This document shows, piece after piece, positions 47,736-58,077 of a stretch of DNA of 64,000 nt. The translations under genes were made by a program, and so were the position numbers. Location: NCBI RefSeq assembly GCF_000169195.2, contig NC_016023.1, positions 1,178,001-1,242,000 of the forward strand, read 5' to 3'. The notes under the pieces were generated by a model. The model was not told the DNA's origin. It searched no databases and was given only the letters and a program-made list of their open reading frames with translations. The DNA comes from Heyndrickxia coagulans 36D1. GTDB taxonomy: Bacteria > Bacillota > Bacilli > Bacillales > Bacillaceae_C. Within the stretch, counting starts at the first letter, position 1; each line of letters begins with the position of its first letter.

Positions 47736-49217
47736 TCAGGAGCGCGCATCCTTTTTTTCAGTATGCTCCGGCTCCTGGTCAAATCCCCGGTCATCAATCC
47801 GGCATGCCTCAAGCGGGATGACTTTTGTCCGCTTTACGAGCTTGTAGCCGAGCCACATGATGGCAAAAAGCGGGATGCCGAGATACGCGGCAATGGCGCT
47901 CATCCAGTCGATACGGCCGCCGAGGAATGCCTGATAATCCTGCGCAAGAATAACGATCACGCCGACAATCAGCGCAAAAATCGGGCCGAACGGGTACCAT
48001 TTCGCATGGTAAGGGAGATCGTCAAGTGAACGTCCCTGGGCGAGATACGCTTTCCGGAAACGGTAATGGCTGGCGGCAATCCCGAGCCAGAAAATAAAGC
48101 CCGTGACGCCCGCTGCATTCAACAGCCAGATATAAATGGCGCCGTCCCCGAATGCGGATGCGAGAAATGCAAGCGCGCCGACAATGGCCGTGGCAACAAG
48201 GGCTGCGACCGGCACACCGCGTTTGTTCAGTTTGCCGAAAAACTTCGGCGCCTGGCCTTCATGGGCCATTGCATACAAAATCCTTGTGGAAGCATACAGG
48301 CTCGAGTTTCCCGCCGACAGCACAGCCGTTAAAATGACCGCATTCATCAGGGATGCAGCAAATGCAAGCCCCGCTTTTTTAAAGACAAGCGTAAACGGGC
48401 TCACCATTACATCCGTACTTTGCAAACTTTTTGTCGTATAAGGGATAATCAGCCCGATGACAAGAATTGCAAGGACATAAAACAACAAAATGCGCCAGAA
48501 AATGCTTTTGATTGCTTTCGGCACGTTTTTGCGCGGATTCTCGCTTTCCCCGGCTGCAACGCCGACAATTTCCGTCCCCTGGAATGAAAATCCGGCTGTA
48601 ATGAACACGCCAAGCACGGCAAGCGCACCACCGTGGAAAGGCGCATCCCCGATTGTAAAGTTTTTAAAGCCGGCCGGTGCCCCGCCCAATATGCCAAATA
48701 TCATCAAAAAGCCGGTAACAATAAAAAGGATAATGGTCGCCACTTTGACAAAGGAAAACCAGTACTCTCCTTCGCCATAGCCTCTCACGGACAAAATGTT
48801 CAAAAGAAAAATCACGAGCAAAAACAGGCCGCTCCACAACCAGCTGGGGCTGTGCGGAAACCAAAATTTCATGACCAGCGTCGATGCCGACAGTTCCGCT
48901 GCAAGACAAATGGCCCAGCTGTACCAATAATTCCAGCCGAGCGCAAAACCGAGCGCCGGATCAATAAAGCGGGTTGCATACGTACTGAATGCCCCGCTTG
49001 TCGGCATAAATGAAGCCAGTTCCCCGAGGCTTGTCATAATAAAATAGACCATCACACCGATAACCAAATAGGCAAGCAGTGCTCCCCCCGGGCCAGCCTG
49101 GTAAATTGCGGCGCCGCTTCCGAGAAAAAGCCCGGTCCCGATCGAGCCGCCGAGTGATATCATGGTCAGATGCCGCGCCTTTAAACGCCGTTTCAGGCCG
49201 GATTTTTGTGTTGCCAT
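47736..49217 (-). CDS. Amino acid permease (LysP/AAT family)
   Basis: 493 residues with twelve membrane helices. The start RHLTMISLGGSIGTGLFLGSG is the conserved helix 1 of the amino acid transporter (AAT) family; SFQGTEIVGVAAGESENPRK in the middle is the family signature. Overall character is nearest to lysine-type permeases, but the substrate is not certain. It is a single gene between cysC and ybaK; no T-box or other amino acid riboswitch was seen upstream. Confidence 0.88.
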   Translation of the reverse strand: MATQKSGLKRRLKARHLTMISLGGSIGTGLFLGSGAAIYQAGPGGALLAYLVIGVMVYFIMTSLGELASFMPTSGAFSTYATRFIDPALGFALGWNYWYSWAICLAAELSASTLVMKFWFPHSPSWLWSGLFLLVIFLLNILSVRGYGEGEYWFSFVKVATIILFIVTGFLMIFGILGGAPAGFKNFTIGDAPFHGGALAVLGVFITAGFSFQGTEIVGVAAGESENPRKNVPKAIKSIFWRILLFYVLAILVIGLIIPYTTKSLQSTDVMVSPFTLVFKKAGLAFAASLMNAVILTAVLSAGNSSLYASTRILYAMAHEGQAPKFFGKLNKRGVPVAALVATAIVGALAFLASAFGDGAIYIWLLNAAGVTGFIFWLGIAASHYRFRKAYLAQGRSLDDLPYHAKWYPFGPIFALIVGVIVILAQDYQAFLGGRIDWMSAIAAYLGIPLFAIMWLGYKLVKRTKVIPLEACRIDDRGFDQEPEHTEKKDARS

Positions 49218-49359
49218 CGTATGTTCATCTCCATTTATCTATCATACGCATCTGGTTAAAATAAATCACAACGTCCATACCATAGCACAAAAAATTCCGG
49301 ATGAAAACAGGATTTTGCATATTTCCAGCATTTTGTTGCATAATCTTACATCCCTATGT

Positions 49360-49396
49360 AGAAAAACGTGCAGCAAGGTCTTGCACCTGCTGCACG
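49360..49396 (-). terminator. Terminator of the sat-cysC operon
   Basis: On the minus strand CGTGCAGC (49396-49389) pairs with GCTGCACG (49374-49367), followed by TTTTTCTAC. Confidence 0.85.
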
Positions 49397-49416
49397 TTTG
49401 CCGTTTATAAAACCGG

Positions 49417-50022
49417 CTACTTTTCGATGTACCCTTTTTCTTCCAAAAAGCGGATCACCTGCCCGACAGACTGTTCCAGCGGCTGTTTGTCGGTTTCCAC
49501 GACAAGTTCCGGATGTTCCGGGGCTTCATAAGGGGCATCTATACCGGTAAAATTTTGTATTTCCCCATTGCGGGCTTTTTTGTATAAGCCTTTCGGGTCC
49601 CGCTGTTCACATGCTTCCAGCGGGCAATTCACGTAAATCTCTACGAATTCATTGTCTTCGACCAGTTCGCGCACCATGTCCCTGTCAGCACGGTACGGTG
49701 AAATGAACGCCGTCAGCACCATTACGCCGGCATCCACGAACAGTTTTGACACCTCTCCGATGCGGCGGATATTTTCTTTCCGGTCTTCCGGGGAAAACCC
49801 GAGATTTTTATTCAACCCGTGGCGGATATTATCGCCATCAAGGATATACGTGCGGATCCCCCGCCTGTGGAGTTCCTGTTCAACGGCGACGGACAGCGTG
49901 GATTTCCCCGCACCGGATAACCCGGTAAACCAGAGGACTGCGCTGGAGTGCCCGTTTAACCTCCGGCGGTCTTCCTTTTTAATTTTGGTTTCATGCCATG
50001 TGATATTGGTTGCTTTCGCCAT
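49417..50022 (-). CDS. cysC: Adenylylsulfate kinase
   Basis: 201 residues. It phosphorylates adenosine 5'-phosphosulfate (APS) to PAPS. Walker [12 protein letters not shown] (about residue 34), [10 protein letters not shown] (substrate binding) and the conserved [10 protein letters not shown] loop are intact. It follows sat by 33 nt, so both steps of sulfate activation are made from one transcript. The PAPS reductase gene (cysH) and sulfate permease, adjacent in B. subtilis, are not in this window. Confidence 0.97.
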   Translation of the reverse strand: MAKATNITWHETKIKKEDRRRLNGHSSAVLWFTGLSGAGKSTLSVAVEQELHRRGIRTYILDGDNIRHGLNKNLGFSPEDRKENIRRIGEVSKLFVDAGVMVLTAFISPYRADRDMVRELVEDNEFVEIYVNCPLEACEQRDPKGLYKKARNGEIQNFTGIDAPYEAPEHPELVVETDKQPLEQSVGQVIRFLEEKGYIEK

Positions 50023-50055
50023 GCGGCCGGTTCCCTCCTTGTGATTTGTGGACGT

Positions 50056-51210
50056 TTAATTGTGCACTTTCATCCCTTTGATCAGCACTTCTGCCACTTC
50101 CGGCCGGGAAAATTCTTTCGGCGGTTTTTGGCCGACGCGCAGCATTTCGCGCACTTTTGTCCCGCTCAAATGAATATGGTCTTCTTTTCCGTGCGGACAG
50201 GTTTTCGTTGTGGCCATATTGCCGCATTTCGTGCAGTAAAACGCATGCTCAAATTTTAAAATGGTGATGCCCAGTTCCTGCTCCACAGTGCTGATCAGTT
50301 CCTGTGCTTCATACGTCCCATAATAATCGCCGACACCGGCATGGTCCCGGCCGACAATGAAATGGGTGCAGCCGTAATTTTTACGGACGAGCGCATGCAG
50401 GATTGCTTCCCGCGGGCCTGCATAGCGCATGGCGGCAGGGTAAATAACAAGGCGCACACGATCTTTTGGATAATAATGTTTCAAAATCACTTCGTAACTT
50501 TCCATCCGGATATCCGCCGGAATATCATCGCTTTTTGTCTCGCCGACAAGCGGGTTTAAAAGCAGCCCGTCAACGATTTCAAGCGCGCTTTTCTGAATGT
50601 ATTCATGGGCGCGGTGGACCGGGTTGCGCGTCTGGAAGCCGACAATCGTTTTCCAGCCGAGGGATGCGAACAATGCCCTTGTTTCTTTCGGATCTTTATA
50701 ATAAGCGGCAAACTCGTCATGATTCGGGCGGTTTAAAAGCGTAACCGGCCCTGCAAGATACACATCCCCGTTTTCATATAAGCGTTTAACGCCGGGGTGC
50801 GCCGGGTCGGTTGTCCCGTACACGAGCCTTGCTTCCCGTTCTTTGTCCACTGTATACTTTTCTTCCAGTGTGAGCGTGCCGTAGATCACGCCGTCTGCAC
50901 CTTTTAATGCGAGCGTTTCGCCGGTTTCAAACCTTTCCGCTTCCTCTTCTGTTACGGGAAGCGTGATCGGAATACTCCAGATAAGGCCGTTTGAAAGCCG
51001 CATATTTTCCACAACCGTTTCATAATCCTGCTTCCCCATAAACCCGGTCAGCGGGCTGAAGCCGCCGATACCGATCAGTTCCAGGTCGGAGATGCTCCAG
51101 TCGGAAACGGTTAATGCCGGTAATTGTTCTGCCTGTTTTAAAGCTTCCGCACTGTGGTTTTCCCGGTTTACCAATATACCGCCGTGCGGGATGCTCGTTG
51201 AAAAAGCCAT
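50056..51210 (-). CDS. sat: Sulfate adenylyltransferase (ATP sulfurylase)
   Basis: 384 residues from the ATG at 51210 (GGAGGAAA upstream); a start 27 nt earlier is not supported. It joins sulfate and ATP to APS. Catalytic [11 protein letters not shown] (about residue 195) and [13 protein letters not shown] are present, and a C-terminal Cys cluster [15 protein letters not shown] forms the zinc-like structural knob of bacterial Sat proteins. First gene of sat-cysC. Confidence 0.97.
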   Translation of the reverse strand: MAFSTSIPHGGILVNRENHSAEALKQAEQLPALTVSDWSISDLELIGIGGFSPLTGFMGKQDYETVVENMRLSNGLIWSIPITLPVTEEEAERFETGETLALKGADGVIYGTLTLEEKYTVDKEREARLVYGTTDPAHPGVKRLYENGDVYLAGPVTLLNRPNHDEFAAYYKDPKETRALFASLGWKTIVGFQTRNPVHRAHEYIQKSALEIVDGLLLNPLVGETKSDDIPADIRMESYEVILKHYYPKDRVRLVIYPAAMRYAGPREAILHALVRKNYGCTHFIVGRDHAGVGDYYGTYEAQELISTVEQELGITILKFEHAFYCTKCGNMATTKTCPHGKEDHIHLSGTKVREMLRVGQKPPKEFSRPEVAEVLIKGMKVHN

Positions 51211-51822
51211 GTTCCAATTTCCTCCACTCGTTTGCATTTTTCCTATAAAAACAATTGGAATACTTCCGTAATATTTATTTTAGCATTAAACAGATTATTT
51301 TTGCATTTATTTTTTTGCAGATCTTGGCGGATCACGGTACAGCTCGCCGTAATCATTTAAATAATCCTGGTATAGCTTCTCGACCGCTCATGATATGCCC
51401 TGGACTGAAAGACTTCCTTCAAGGGCAAGCAAGTATCTCCGTGATGTCTACACGCTGCATCAAATCGTCAAGGCTTGTTTGCAGTGCCGGGGGAAGAAAA
51501 GATTGATTTTCTGCCTCAGCTTCGTTTCGTCTTCCAGCTATGGCAAATGAAAGGTGCCGGCAATTTAAAGTGACAATCAAGTGTATGATCAAACCGTTCT
51601 TCGTGTGAAAAAATGATCCGCTTTAATCCGTAAGTTCGGATGGAGAATGGGTCCTAAGTTGCCGCTGGCGGAGATCGCAATTCCATTATGAAGATGCTTA
51701 AAAAATGATGAACAAGTTAGCCAGTGCCTTAGCTTCCCTGTTTCCGCGCTTTGTTTACCTGCAGCCATCAAGGGAAAATAGAATGCTGACAGTACATATA
51801 AGAAAGGAAGGAAGGAAGGTCC
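51211..51822. other. Intergenic region with coding-like debris on the minus strand
   Basis: No intact gene. On the minus strand between about 51580 and 51307 two short frames look coding in different phases: one with TSLDDLMQRVDITEILACP and another ending VEKLYQDYLNDYGELYRDPP before a stop. They may be the decayed end of a gene once in front of sat; I do not recognise it. On the plus strand AAGGAAGGAAGG before 51823 is the ribosome binding site of the next gene. No S-box was seen. Confidence 0.35.
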
Positions 51823-53775
51823 ATGAAACGATTCAGCCGTTTGCTTCAGTACATCCTGCCGGCCGCCCTCCTTTGTGCGCTTGTTCCGGGCCGACCCCTG
51901 GCTGCATCTGAAAAAGGGACCATTGTTGTCGTGTCTTTTGACGGCATGAAAAACGATTATGTCCACGAACATAAAAAGGAACTGCCGCATTTAAACAAAA
52001 TTATGAAGCATGGATTTGATGCCAAAGACATTACAGCGGTTTATCCGTCCCTCACCGCCGCCTCCCATGCTTCCATTGCAACAGGGGCCAAACCGGAAAA
52101 AACCGGCCTGGTCAGCAATGCATTTCACAATAAAAATTTTAAACTGACGGACACAGAGGATGCCTTCTGGTCTGCGTTGGACGTTCCGGCCATCTGGTCT
52201 GAAGGACGGAAACACGGAAAAGTGACGGCGACGATCTGCTTTCCCGGCTCCAACCCGGAAGTTTCAAAGGCGCATGCCGATTACGCCATCTATTACAAGG
52301 ATACTTTTGCAAAAAGTGACCTTGTCCATCTTACATTCCGTCCCGCCAAAGGATGGAACAATGCCCCGAAAAGCCGGAAACCGCTAAAAGAAGCCGTTTA
52401 CCGGTTAAAACTTAAGGGAGCAAAGAACCGGACCATTCATGTGCTGGCTGCCGCTCTTCACCATGATGCGTATGACCTTTTCTATTTTTCGGACAACAAA
52501 ACGATTGAAGATAAAGATGCGCGAGTGGGTGTCAATCAATGGGGCAGTTTCACGTTAAATGAAAATCATCAACCGGCCGGCTTCTGGTTCAAGATGAAAA
52601 AAACCGACCGCACCCTGTCGAAAGCGGAAATGTACCGGACAGCGGTCACATCTGCCGCAATCAAGGGACCGGGGGATTTTGCCAAAACGATAAACAGCCT
52701 GTTCGGATTTTTCCCTGTGGATGAAGACTTGGCTGCCTTCAAAAAAGGCTGGATTACCCGGACAGAATATGAAGACATCTCCACCCGCTTTGCCCAATGG
52801 GTGCAAAATGTCTCCTTATTCATTAAGGATCGCTATAAACCGGATCTGCTCATGTTTTATGAGCCGCAAATCGACCATGAAGAACATGCCTATTTGTCAA
52901 CAGACCCGCGCCAGCCCGGCTATTCCGATAAAAAAGCAAAAACATATGCGGCCCGGGTCCGTTGGGCGTATCAATTGGCCGACCATACAGTTGGAAAAAC
53001 ATTGCAGTCACTCGGGGAAAATGACAAATTGTTTGTTGTGTCAGACCACGGCATGGAACCGATGCACACTGGGCTCTCTCCGAATTACGAGCTTAAAAAA
53101 CACGGTCTGCTTGTTTTAAAGAAAAACGGAGAAATTGATTTGAACCGGACAAAAGCGTATGCAGTTGCTTCCGGCACGATGGCCCATGTCTACATCAATT
53201 TGAAAGGAAGTGAGAAAGGCGGAATTGTTTCTAAACAAGATTACGGGAATGTGCAGCAGGAGGTGGCAAAAATCTTTTCGTCTGTCCGCGATCCACGCAT
53301 CCTTGCTTCAAAATCCAAACTGGCGGGTTTCTATCTTTCGGACTGGTGGCAAGGCATAACAAACGGGCATAGCAGCTGGTCCACTACAAAAGAAACCATA
53401 TCGTCCCTGTATGATACGGTAAAAAATGACCCGGCCCGGCCGTACGAGTCCGTGATCAAAGCGCAAAGCAAAAAAAGTGAGTGGTTTCACCACCCGCATG
53501 CCGGTGATGTGACGCTTGTCGCAGCGAGAGGTTACATGATGGATTCGGACATCTCTTCCTCTTTCCATGCCCCGTCCGAACTTAGAAACCACGGTGGCAA
53601 CCCGGAAAGGAGTGATCTGCGCCCGGTTCTGCTTGCATACGGAAAGGACATTCCGCATAAAAAGGTATCGCGCCGGCTTTCTTTAATCGACATTGCCCCG
53701 ACGCTTTACCGGATGATGAACGTGCCTGCGCCTTTCTTTGTGGACGGGAAAGAAATAAAAGAACTGGTGCCATAA
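51823..53775 (+). CDS. Secreted alkaline phosphatase-superfamily protein (phosphodiesterase/nucleotide pyrophosphatase type)
   Basis: 650 residues. The signal peptide (about 1-28, cleavage near LAAS) is followed by the type I phosphodiesterase fold. Metal and catalytic residues are visible: VVVSFDGMKNDYVHE (Asp), the nucleophile Thr in YPSLTAASHASIATG (about residue 70), EPQIDHEEH (metal), VVSDHGMEP (metal) and a late HGGNPERSDLRPV segment with the last His. It is likely to hydrolyse phosphodiester or pyrophosphate bonds outside the cell. No neighbour indicates the substrate. Confidence 0.9.
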   Translation: MKRFSRLLQYILPAALLCALVPGRPLAASEKGTIVVVSFDGMKNDYVHEHKKELPHLNKIMKHGFDAKDITAVYPSLTAASHASIATGAKPEKTGLVSNAFHNKNFKLTDTEDAFWSALDVPAIWSEGRKHGKVTATICFPGSNPEVSKAHADYAIYYKDTFAKSDLVHLTFRPAKGWNNAPKSRKPLKEAVYRLKLKGAKNRTIHVLAAALHHDAYDLFYFSDNKTIEDKDARVGVNQWGSFTLNENHQPAGFWFKMKKTDRTLSKAEMYRTAVTSAAIKGPGDFAKTINSLFGFFPVDEDLAAFKKGWITRTEYEDISTRFAQWVQNVSLFIKDRYKPDLLMFYEPQIDHEEHAYLSTDPRQPGYSDKKAKTYAARVRWAYQLADHTVGKTLQSLGENDKLFVVSDHGMEPMHTGLSPNYELKKHGLLVLKKNGEIDLNRTKAYAVASGTMAHVYINLKGSEKGGIVSKQDYGNVQQEVAKIFSSVRDPRILASKSKLAGFYLSDWWQGITNGHSSWSTTKETISSLYDTVKNDPARPYESVIKAQSKKSEWFHHPHAGDVTLVAARGYMMDSDISSSFHAPSELRNHGGNPERSDLRPVLLAYGKDIPHKKVSRRLSLIDIAPTLYRMMNVPAPFFVDGKEIKELVP

Positions 53776-53790
53776 TGGCGGGAGAGAGGG

Positions 53791-53828
53791 CAAAGCCGCT
53801 GCTTGCGGCGGCTTTGCTGTTTTTTTAT
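53791..53828 (+). terminator. Terminator of the phosphodiesterase-like gene
   Basis: CAAAGCCGC (53791-53799) pairs with GCGGCTTTG (53808-53816), followed by CTGTTTTTTT. Confidence 0.9.
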
Positions 53829-53948
53829 GGTTGATGTTTAAAATGTAGTCGAAGGATTATCAATTTTATCATCTTTACAAAATATTTATATGCTCAATTA
53901 TTATTCAGGAGAGGCTAGAACGAGCGTGCCCCCATATAAATAACTATA

Positions 53949-56006
53949 TTATTTTCTATTCCAAAAACGTTGCTGAGCGATAGCAGCGACAAACTCCTCA
54001 CCGAAGTAAGGATTATTTGCGGCAAAAACGACCCCGAGTAAGTTATTCTTCTCTGTTGCTTTCATATAAGTATGTGCAGTTGTTGCAACACCAATCGGTT
54101 TATAATGTTTGTATGCTTCACTTACAAAACGCATGATATGCTGACTGAACCTTGTTTCATTTCCGGAACTTCCGCCAACGATATAGAGTGAATCAAACAG
54201 GTTGGGATTTGTTGTTAGAAATGTTTTATTCACTTTGAATCTCGTGCCATCTGTCCCTGTCACCGTTCCAAACTTTTCGCCAACAAAGTCGATAAAAACA
54301 CCATATTTCCGCAAGAGACCAATGACAGTTTTTACCTCTTTCCCATTAAAATGATTGCCGATCAGAACGCCCACTTTAAGCGAATATGGATATTTTGGCG
54401 TATTCATTATGCTAAGAGCCGGGGAACTTGCTGTAACTGGAACTTGCACCCCGCTCGGACGATTCACACCAACATATTCAGCAATAGTGGTTGCCAAACC
54501 TTCATCAACATTGGCAAACATATCAACGACTTGCTGGCGAACTGATTGGCTTTTCACGTTTCCGAGCTGAAAGCAAAATGCTTGCGTAATATGCTGCTTC
54601 TCAACAGACGACATACTATTCCAAACCAGTCTGGCCTGCGAAAAGTAATCTTTAAACGATTTGCTTTCCGCTTTAATCTTGTGCCCTTCTACCTTCTCCT
54701 TGTAATGCACATACCCGCCTTCTGCCGGACTGGAAGTGGCAGGGGTATTATGCGCTAAGGAATTTTTATGATAGTTTATTTTTCCAACATTGATTTTTTG
54801 TTGCATATACCCGCCTTGCTGGTTATTGTGAACCGGGCAGATGGGACGATTGATCGGTATTTCATTGAAGTTTGGCCCGCCAAGTCGGTGCATTTGTGTA
54901 TCCCGATAAGCAAATAATCTGCCTTGTAAAACCGGATCATTGGAAAAATCTATTCCCGGGATCACATTTGCTGGATTAAACGCTACCTGTTCTACCTCCG
55001 CAAAGAAATTATCAACATTTTTATTTAATGTCATTTTCCCGATAATTTCTACGGGAACCATTTCTTCCGGCCATAATTTGGTAGGGTCTAAAATATCGAA
55101 ACCATACTTAAATTCATCATCCTCATCAATCATTTGTACACCTAATTCAAATACAGGGTAAGCTCCAAGCTCAATGGACTCCCACAGGTCTCTTCGATGG
55201 AAGTCGGGATCCACCCCACCAATAATTTGCGCTTCATCGACCAGTAATGAATGAACGCCAAGGACAGGCTTCCAATGAAATCTTACAAAAGTAGCTTTTT
55301 CATCATCGTTTACAAATCGAAAGGTATTAATACTGAACCCTTGCATCATTCGCCAACTTCTGGGAGCGGTTCGATCAGACATTGCCCACATAATGAAATG
55401 AGCAGAAGCTTGATTATTGGCAACAAAATCCCAAAAATTATCATGAGCGGGTGAGGCTTGTGGGATATCATTATGTGGCTCCGGATTAAGCGCATGTATC
55501 GCATCCGCTAACTTAAAGGCATCGTTAAGAATGAATACAGGGAATGAGAGCGCTAATAAATCGTAATTCCCTTCTGTTTTATAAAACTTAGTTGAAAAGC
55601 CGCGTGGACCCAATGTCGTATCACTTGACCCTTTATTTCCTTGCATGTTGGAAAATCTAACAAATACGGGTGTCTTTTCCCCGGGTTTCTGTAGAAAGCA
55701 AGCTTTTGTATATTGTTTCATTGACTTATACAATTCAAATTCCCCATGTGCCCCGAAACCTCTTGCTTGAACAACTCTTTCCGGTATCCGTTCATGGTCA
55801 AAATGCATCTGTTTTTCAAAAAAATAAAAGTCCTCCATTAATGTAGGGCCGCGGACTCCAGCTTTTAAAGTCTGTTCATCATTTGAAATCTTTACCGACT
55901 CATTGGTTGTAAGTTTCTTACCTACATTGTTAACACGGAACTGTTCTAGTTGCTCATCCTTTCTATTCACGCTCACTTTCTTCCTGTCGTTTGTTGCTTC
56001 ATCCAT
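53949..56006 (-). CDS. katE: Large-subunit (clade II) catalase, KatE type
   Basis: 685 residues from the ATG at 56006 (AAGGGTG upstream). The catalytic His is in ERVVQARGFGAHGEFEL (about residue 75), Asn in the FILNDAF region, and the heme-binding Tyr in LFAYRDTQMHRLGGP (about 360). Residues after about 530 form the class I glutamine amidotransferase/DJ-1-like C-terminal domain found only in large catalases (KVGVLIGNHFNGKEVKTVIG). Such enzymes resemble E. coli HPII and B. subtilis KatE/KatX-type stress or spore catalases. No neighbouring regulator is seen. Confidence 0.95.
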   Translation of the reverse strand: MDEATNDRKKVSVNRKDEQLEQFRVNNVGKKLTTNESVKISNDEQTLKAGVRGPTLMEDFYFFEKQMHFDHERIPERVVQARGFGAHGEFELYKSMKQYTKACFLQKPGEKTPVFVRFSNMQGNKGSSDTTLGPRGFSTKFYKTEGNYDLLALSFPVFILNDAFKLADAIHALNPEPHNDIPQASPAHDNFWDFVANNQASAHFIMWAMSDRTAPRSWRMMQGFSINTFRFVNDDEKATFVRFHWKPVLGVHSLLVDEAQIIGGVDPDFHRRDLWESIELGAYPVFELGVQMIDEDDEFKYGFDILDPTKLWPEEMVPVEIIGKMTLNKNVDNFFAEVEQVAFNPANVIPGIDFSNDPVLQGRLFAYRDTQMHRLGGPNFNEIPINRPICPVHNNQQGGYMQQKINVGKINYHKNSLAHNTPATSSPAEGGYVHYKEKVEGHKIKAESKSFKDYFSQARLVWNSMSSVEKQHITQAFCFQLGNVKSQSVRQQVVDMFANVDEGLATTIAEYVGVNRPSGVQVPVTASSPALSIMNTPKYPYSLKVGVLIGNHFNGKEVKTVIGLLRKYGVFIDFVGEKFGTVTGTDGTRFKVNKTFLTTNPNLFDSLYIVGGSSGNETRFSQHIMRFVSEAYKHYKPIGVATTAHTYMKATEKNNLLGVVFAANNPYFGEEFVAAIAQQRFWNRK

Positions 56007-56235
56007 GTGATCACCCTTCACAAATAAACTTCAAACTAATATATTCATACGTTGCAATCCGGTAAATTATGCCGGATCACCCTTTTCAATCTACAAGGAG
56101 CAACTTGTCCCAGTATTGCTTGAATATCTAAGATATGAACTATCTCCTCTCGAATCTTTTCGGTACGGAAGTTTATTGTTATAACAGTCTTCTTGCATTT
56201 GCTGCGTCACATGTGGTCACGGGTTTTTTTGGACA

Positions 56236-56268
56236 TAAAAAAGACCCTCCCCACATAAGTGAAGAGAG
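56236..56268 (-). terminator. rplM-rpsI terminator
   Basis: On the minus strand CTCTTCAC pairs (with two G-U) with GTGGGGAG, followed by GGTCTTTTTT. Confidence 0.65.
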
Positions 56269-56287
56269 CTTTTGAAATGCCAATAAT

Positions 56288-56680
56288 TTAACGTTTCGAG
56301 AACTGAGGTGCACGACGAGCGCCTTTGAGACCGTATTTCTTCCGTTCTTTCATACGGGCGTCACGTGTCAGAAGGCCTGCGCGTTTTAACACTGCACGGT
56401 ATTCAGGATCAGCCTGCAGCAATGCGCGGGCAATACCGTGGCGGATTGCGCCAGCTTGGCCTGTGAAACCGCCGCCTCTTACGTTTACGAGAACATCGTA
56501 GCTGCCGTTTGTTTCTGTTATATTCAATGGTTGTTTAATCACTTCAACTAAAGCTTCGAACGGAATGTAATCTTTTACATCACGCCCGTTCACCGTAATA
56601 TTGCCATTTCCAGGAACTAAGCGGACACGTGCAACAGAACTTTTGCGGCGTCCAGTTCCGGCGTATTGTACTTGTGCCAA
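56288..56680 (-). CDS. rpsI: 30S ribosomal protein S9
   Basis: 130 residues, complete. The start [16 protein letters not shown] and the C-terminal basic tail [17 protein letters not shown], which reaches the decoding site, are conserved. It follows rplM by 21 nt. Confidence 0.99.
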   Translation of the reverse strand: MAQVQYAGTGRRKSSVARVRLVPGNGNITVNGRDVKDYIPFEALVEVIKQPLNITETNGSYDVLVNVRGGGFTGQAGAIRHGIARALLQADPEYRAVLKRAGLLTRDARMKERKKYGLKGARRAPQFSKR

Positions 56681-56701
56681 AATAATGCCCTCCTTTTAAA
56701 A

Positions 56702-57139
56702 TTATCCGCGAAGTTCGTAAACTTCCGGTTTTTGTGCTTCATGCGGATGCTCTGTACCAGCATACACATGTAATTTTTTAAACATTTGGCGTCCAAGAGA
56801 ACCTTTCGGAAGCATGCCTTTAATAGCCAGTTCCAGCATTTTTTCCGGATATTTCGTTCGCATTTCGCCTGCTGTACGTTGTTTCAAACCGCCTGCAAAC
56901 TGGCTGTGGCGGTAGTAAATTTTGTCTTCCAGTTTTTTGCCTGTCAATTCTACTTTAGAAGCATTCAGGATGATCACATGATCGCCCGTATCCACGTGCG
57001 GTGTGAAAGTTGGTTTATGTTTGCCGCGTAAAATGGATGCCACTTCAGAAGCGAGGCGCCCAAGGGTCTTGCCTTCAGCATCCACTACGTACCATTTACG
57101 TTCAACGTCGTTTGCTTTTGCCATATAAGTCGTACGCAT
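56702..57139 (-). CDS. rplM: 50S ribosomal protein L13
   Basis: 145 residues, as in B. subtilis including the [10 protein letters not shown] start. [20 protein letters not shown] and [19 protein letters not shown] are family signatures. L13 binds 23S rRNA early in assembly and is thought to repress its own operon through the leader. Confidence 0.99.
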   Translation of the reverse strand: MRTTYMAKANDVERKWYVVDAEGKTLGRLASEVASILRGKHKPTFTPHVDTGDHVIILNASKVELTGKKLEDKIYYRHSQFAGGLKQRTAGEMRTKYPEKMLELAIKGMLPKGSLGRQMFKKLHVYAGTEHPHEAQKPEVYELRG

Positions 57140-57141
57140 GA

Positions 57142-57235
57142 GTTACCCTCCTAAAAAATATTCACAAAAACACAGTCATGATCTATTGTCATTATCACAA
57201 TAAGTTTCCGGGGCTTATCGTGGAGTTAAAAAAAC
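57142..57235 (-). ncRNA. Probable L13 leader (autoregulatory 5' UTR)
   Basis: Between the promoter and the rplM ribosome binding site the minus strand shows two stacked hairpins: ATAAGCCCCGGAAACTTAT and TTATTGTGATAATGACAATA. Firmicute rplM leaders with this type of structure are bound by L13. The boundaries are approximate. Confidence 0.6.
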
Positions 57236-57248
57236 AATACCATAGGTT

Positions 57249-57277
57249 ATATTATCGTTTTGGGGCAAGAATGTCAA
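57249..57277 (-). promoter_or_regulatory. Sigma-A promoter of rplM-rpsI
   Basis: On the minus strand TTGACA (57277-57272), 17 nt, TAATAT (57254-57249). Confidence 0.9.
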
Positions 57278-57339
57278 GCGAATGTTACGCCTGGCCCGGT
57301 TGTTTTTATCTTCTTTTGATCATGCGGATTCATGCTCCG

Positions 57340-58077
57340 TCAATAAGATACTTTCCATAAATACAACCCTTCCGGCGGCGCAGTTTTGCCCGCATAAATC
57401 CGGTTCCGTTTTTCAAGGATTTCGCGCATTTCACCGGGGTCGCGTTTGCCGCTGCCGATTTCAAGCAAAGTGCCGGTTAAGATCCGTACCATATTGTATA
57501 AAAAACCGTTTCCTTTAAAACAGATCACCAATTCATCGTCCTGCTGCAAAAACCGAATCTCTTTTAACGTACGAATCTTGTCTTCCACCTCTGTTTTCGC
57601 TGAACAAAAACTCGTAAAATCATGGGTGCCGAGCACGGTCTCAGCTGCTGCTTCCATCGCCTCGATATCAAGCGAATACCAGACCCTTAACGCGTAACGG
57701 TGCTTAAACGGACTGCGGACATGAGAAAAATAGATCCGGTAGCGGTATTCCTTCTCTTTTACCGAGTAGCGGGCGTGAAAAGCAGGGTCCGCATATGCCG
57801 CTTTCGAGACCGAAATATCGCCTGGAAGCAGGCTGTTTAAAGCGGCCGGCCAGCTTGTTTCCGGAATAGAAAGATCCGTATCGAAATGGATCACCTGCCC
57901 CATCGCGTGCACGCCGGCATCCGTCCTTCCGGAAGCCGCCGTTTTCACGTGGCGGCCTTTATGAAGAGTGGCCAGCGCCTTTTCAATTTCCTGCTGGACC
58001 GTCCGCTGCCCCGGCTGGACCTGGTACCCCGCGAATCGGGAACCATCGTAACTGACCGTACATTTTACGCGCTTCAT
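57340..58077 (-). CDS. truA: tRNA pseudouridine synthase A
   Basis: 245 residues. It converts uridines 38-40 of the anticodon stem to pseudouridine. The catalytic Asp lies in AASGRTDAGVHAMGQ (about residue 52); YDGSRFAGYQVQPGQRTVQ and FKGNGFLYNMVRI are family motifs. The start overlaps the ecfT stop by 4 nt, so it belongs to the ecf operon. Confidence 0.98.
   Translation of the reverse strand: MKRVKCTVSYDGSRFAGYQVQPGQRTVQQEIEKALATLHKGRHVKTAASGRTDAGVHAMGQVIHFDTDLSIPETSWPAALNSLLPGDISVSKAAYADPAFHARYSVKEKEYRYRIYFSHVRSPFKHRYALRVWYSLDIEAMEAAAETVLGTHDFTSFCSAKTEVEDKIRTLKEIRFLQQDDELVICFKGNGFLYNMVRILTGTLLEIGSGKRDPGEMREILEKRNRIYAGKTAPPEGLYLWKVSY

Noticed and set aside
47708-47758. GCGCGC inverted repeat followed by T-run after the permease gene
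   Set aside because: The T-run follows on the plus strand while the adjacent genes are on the minus strand; not supported as their terminator.
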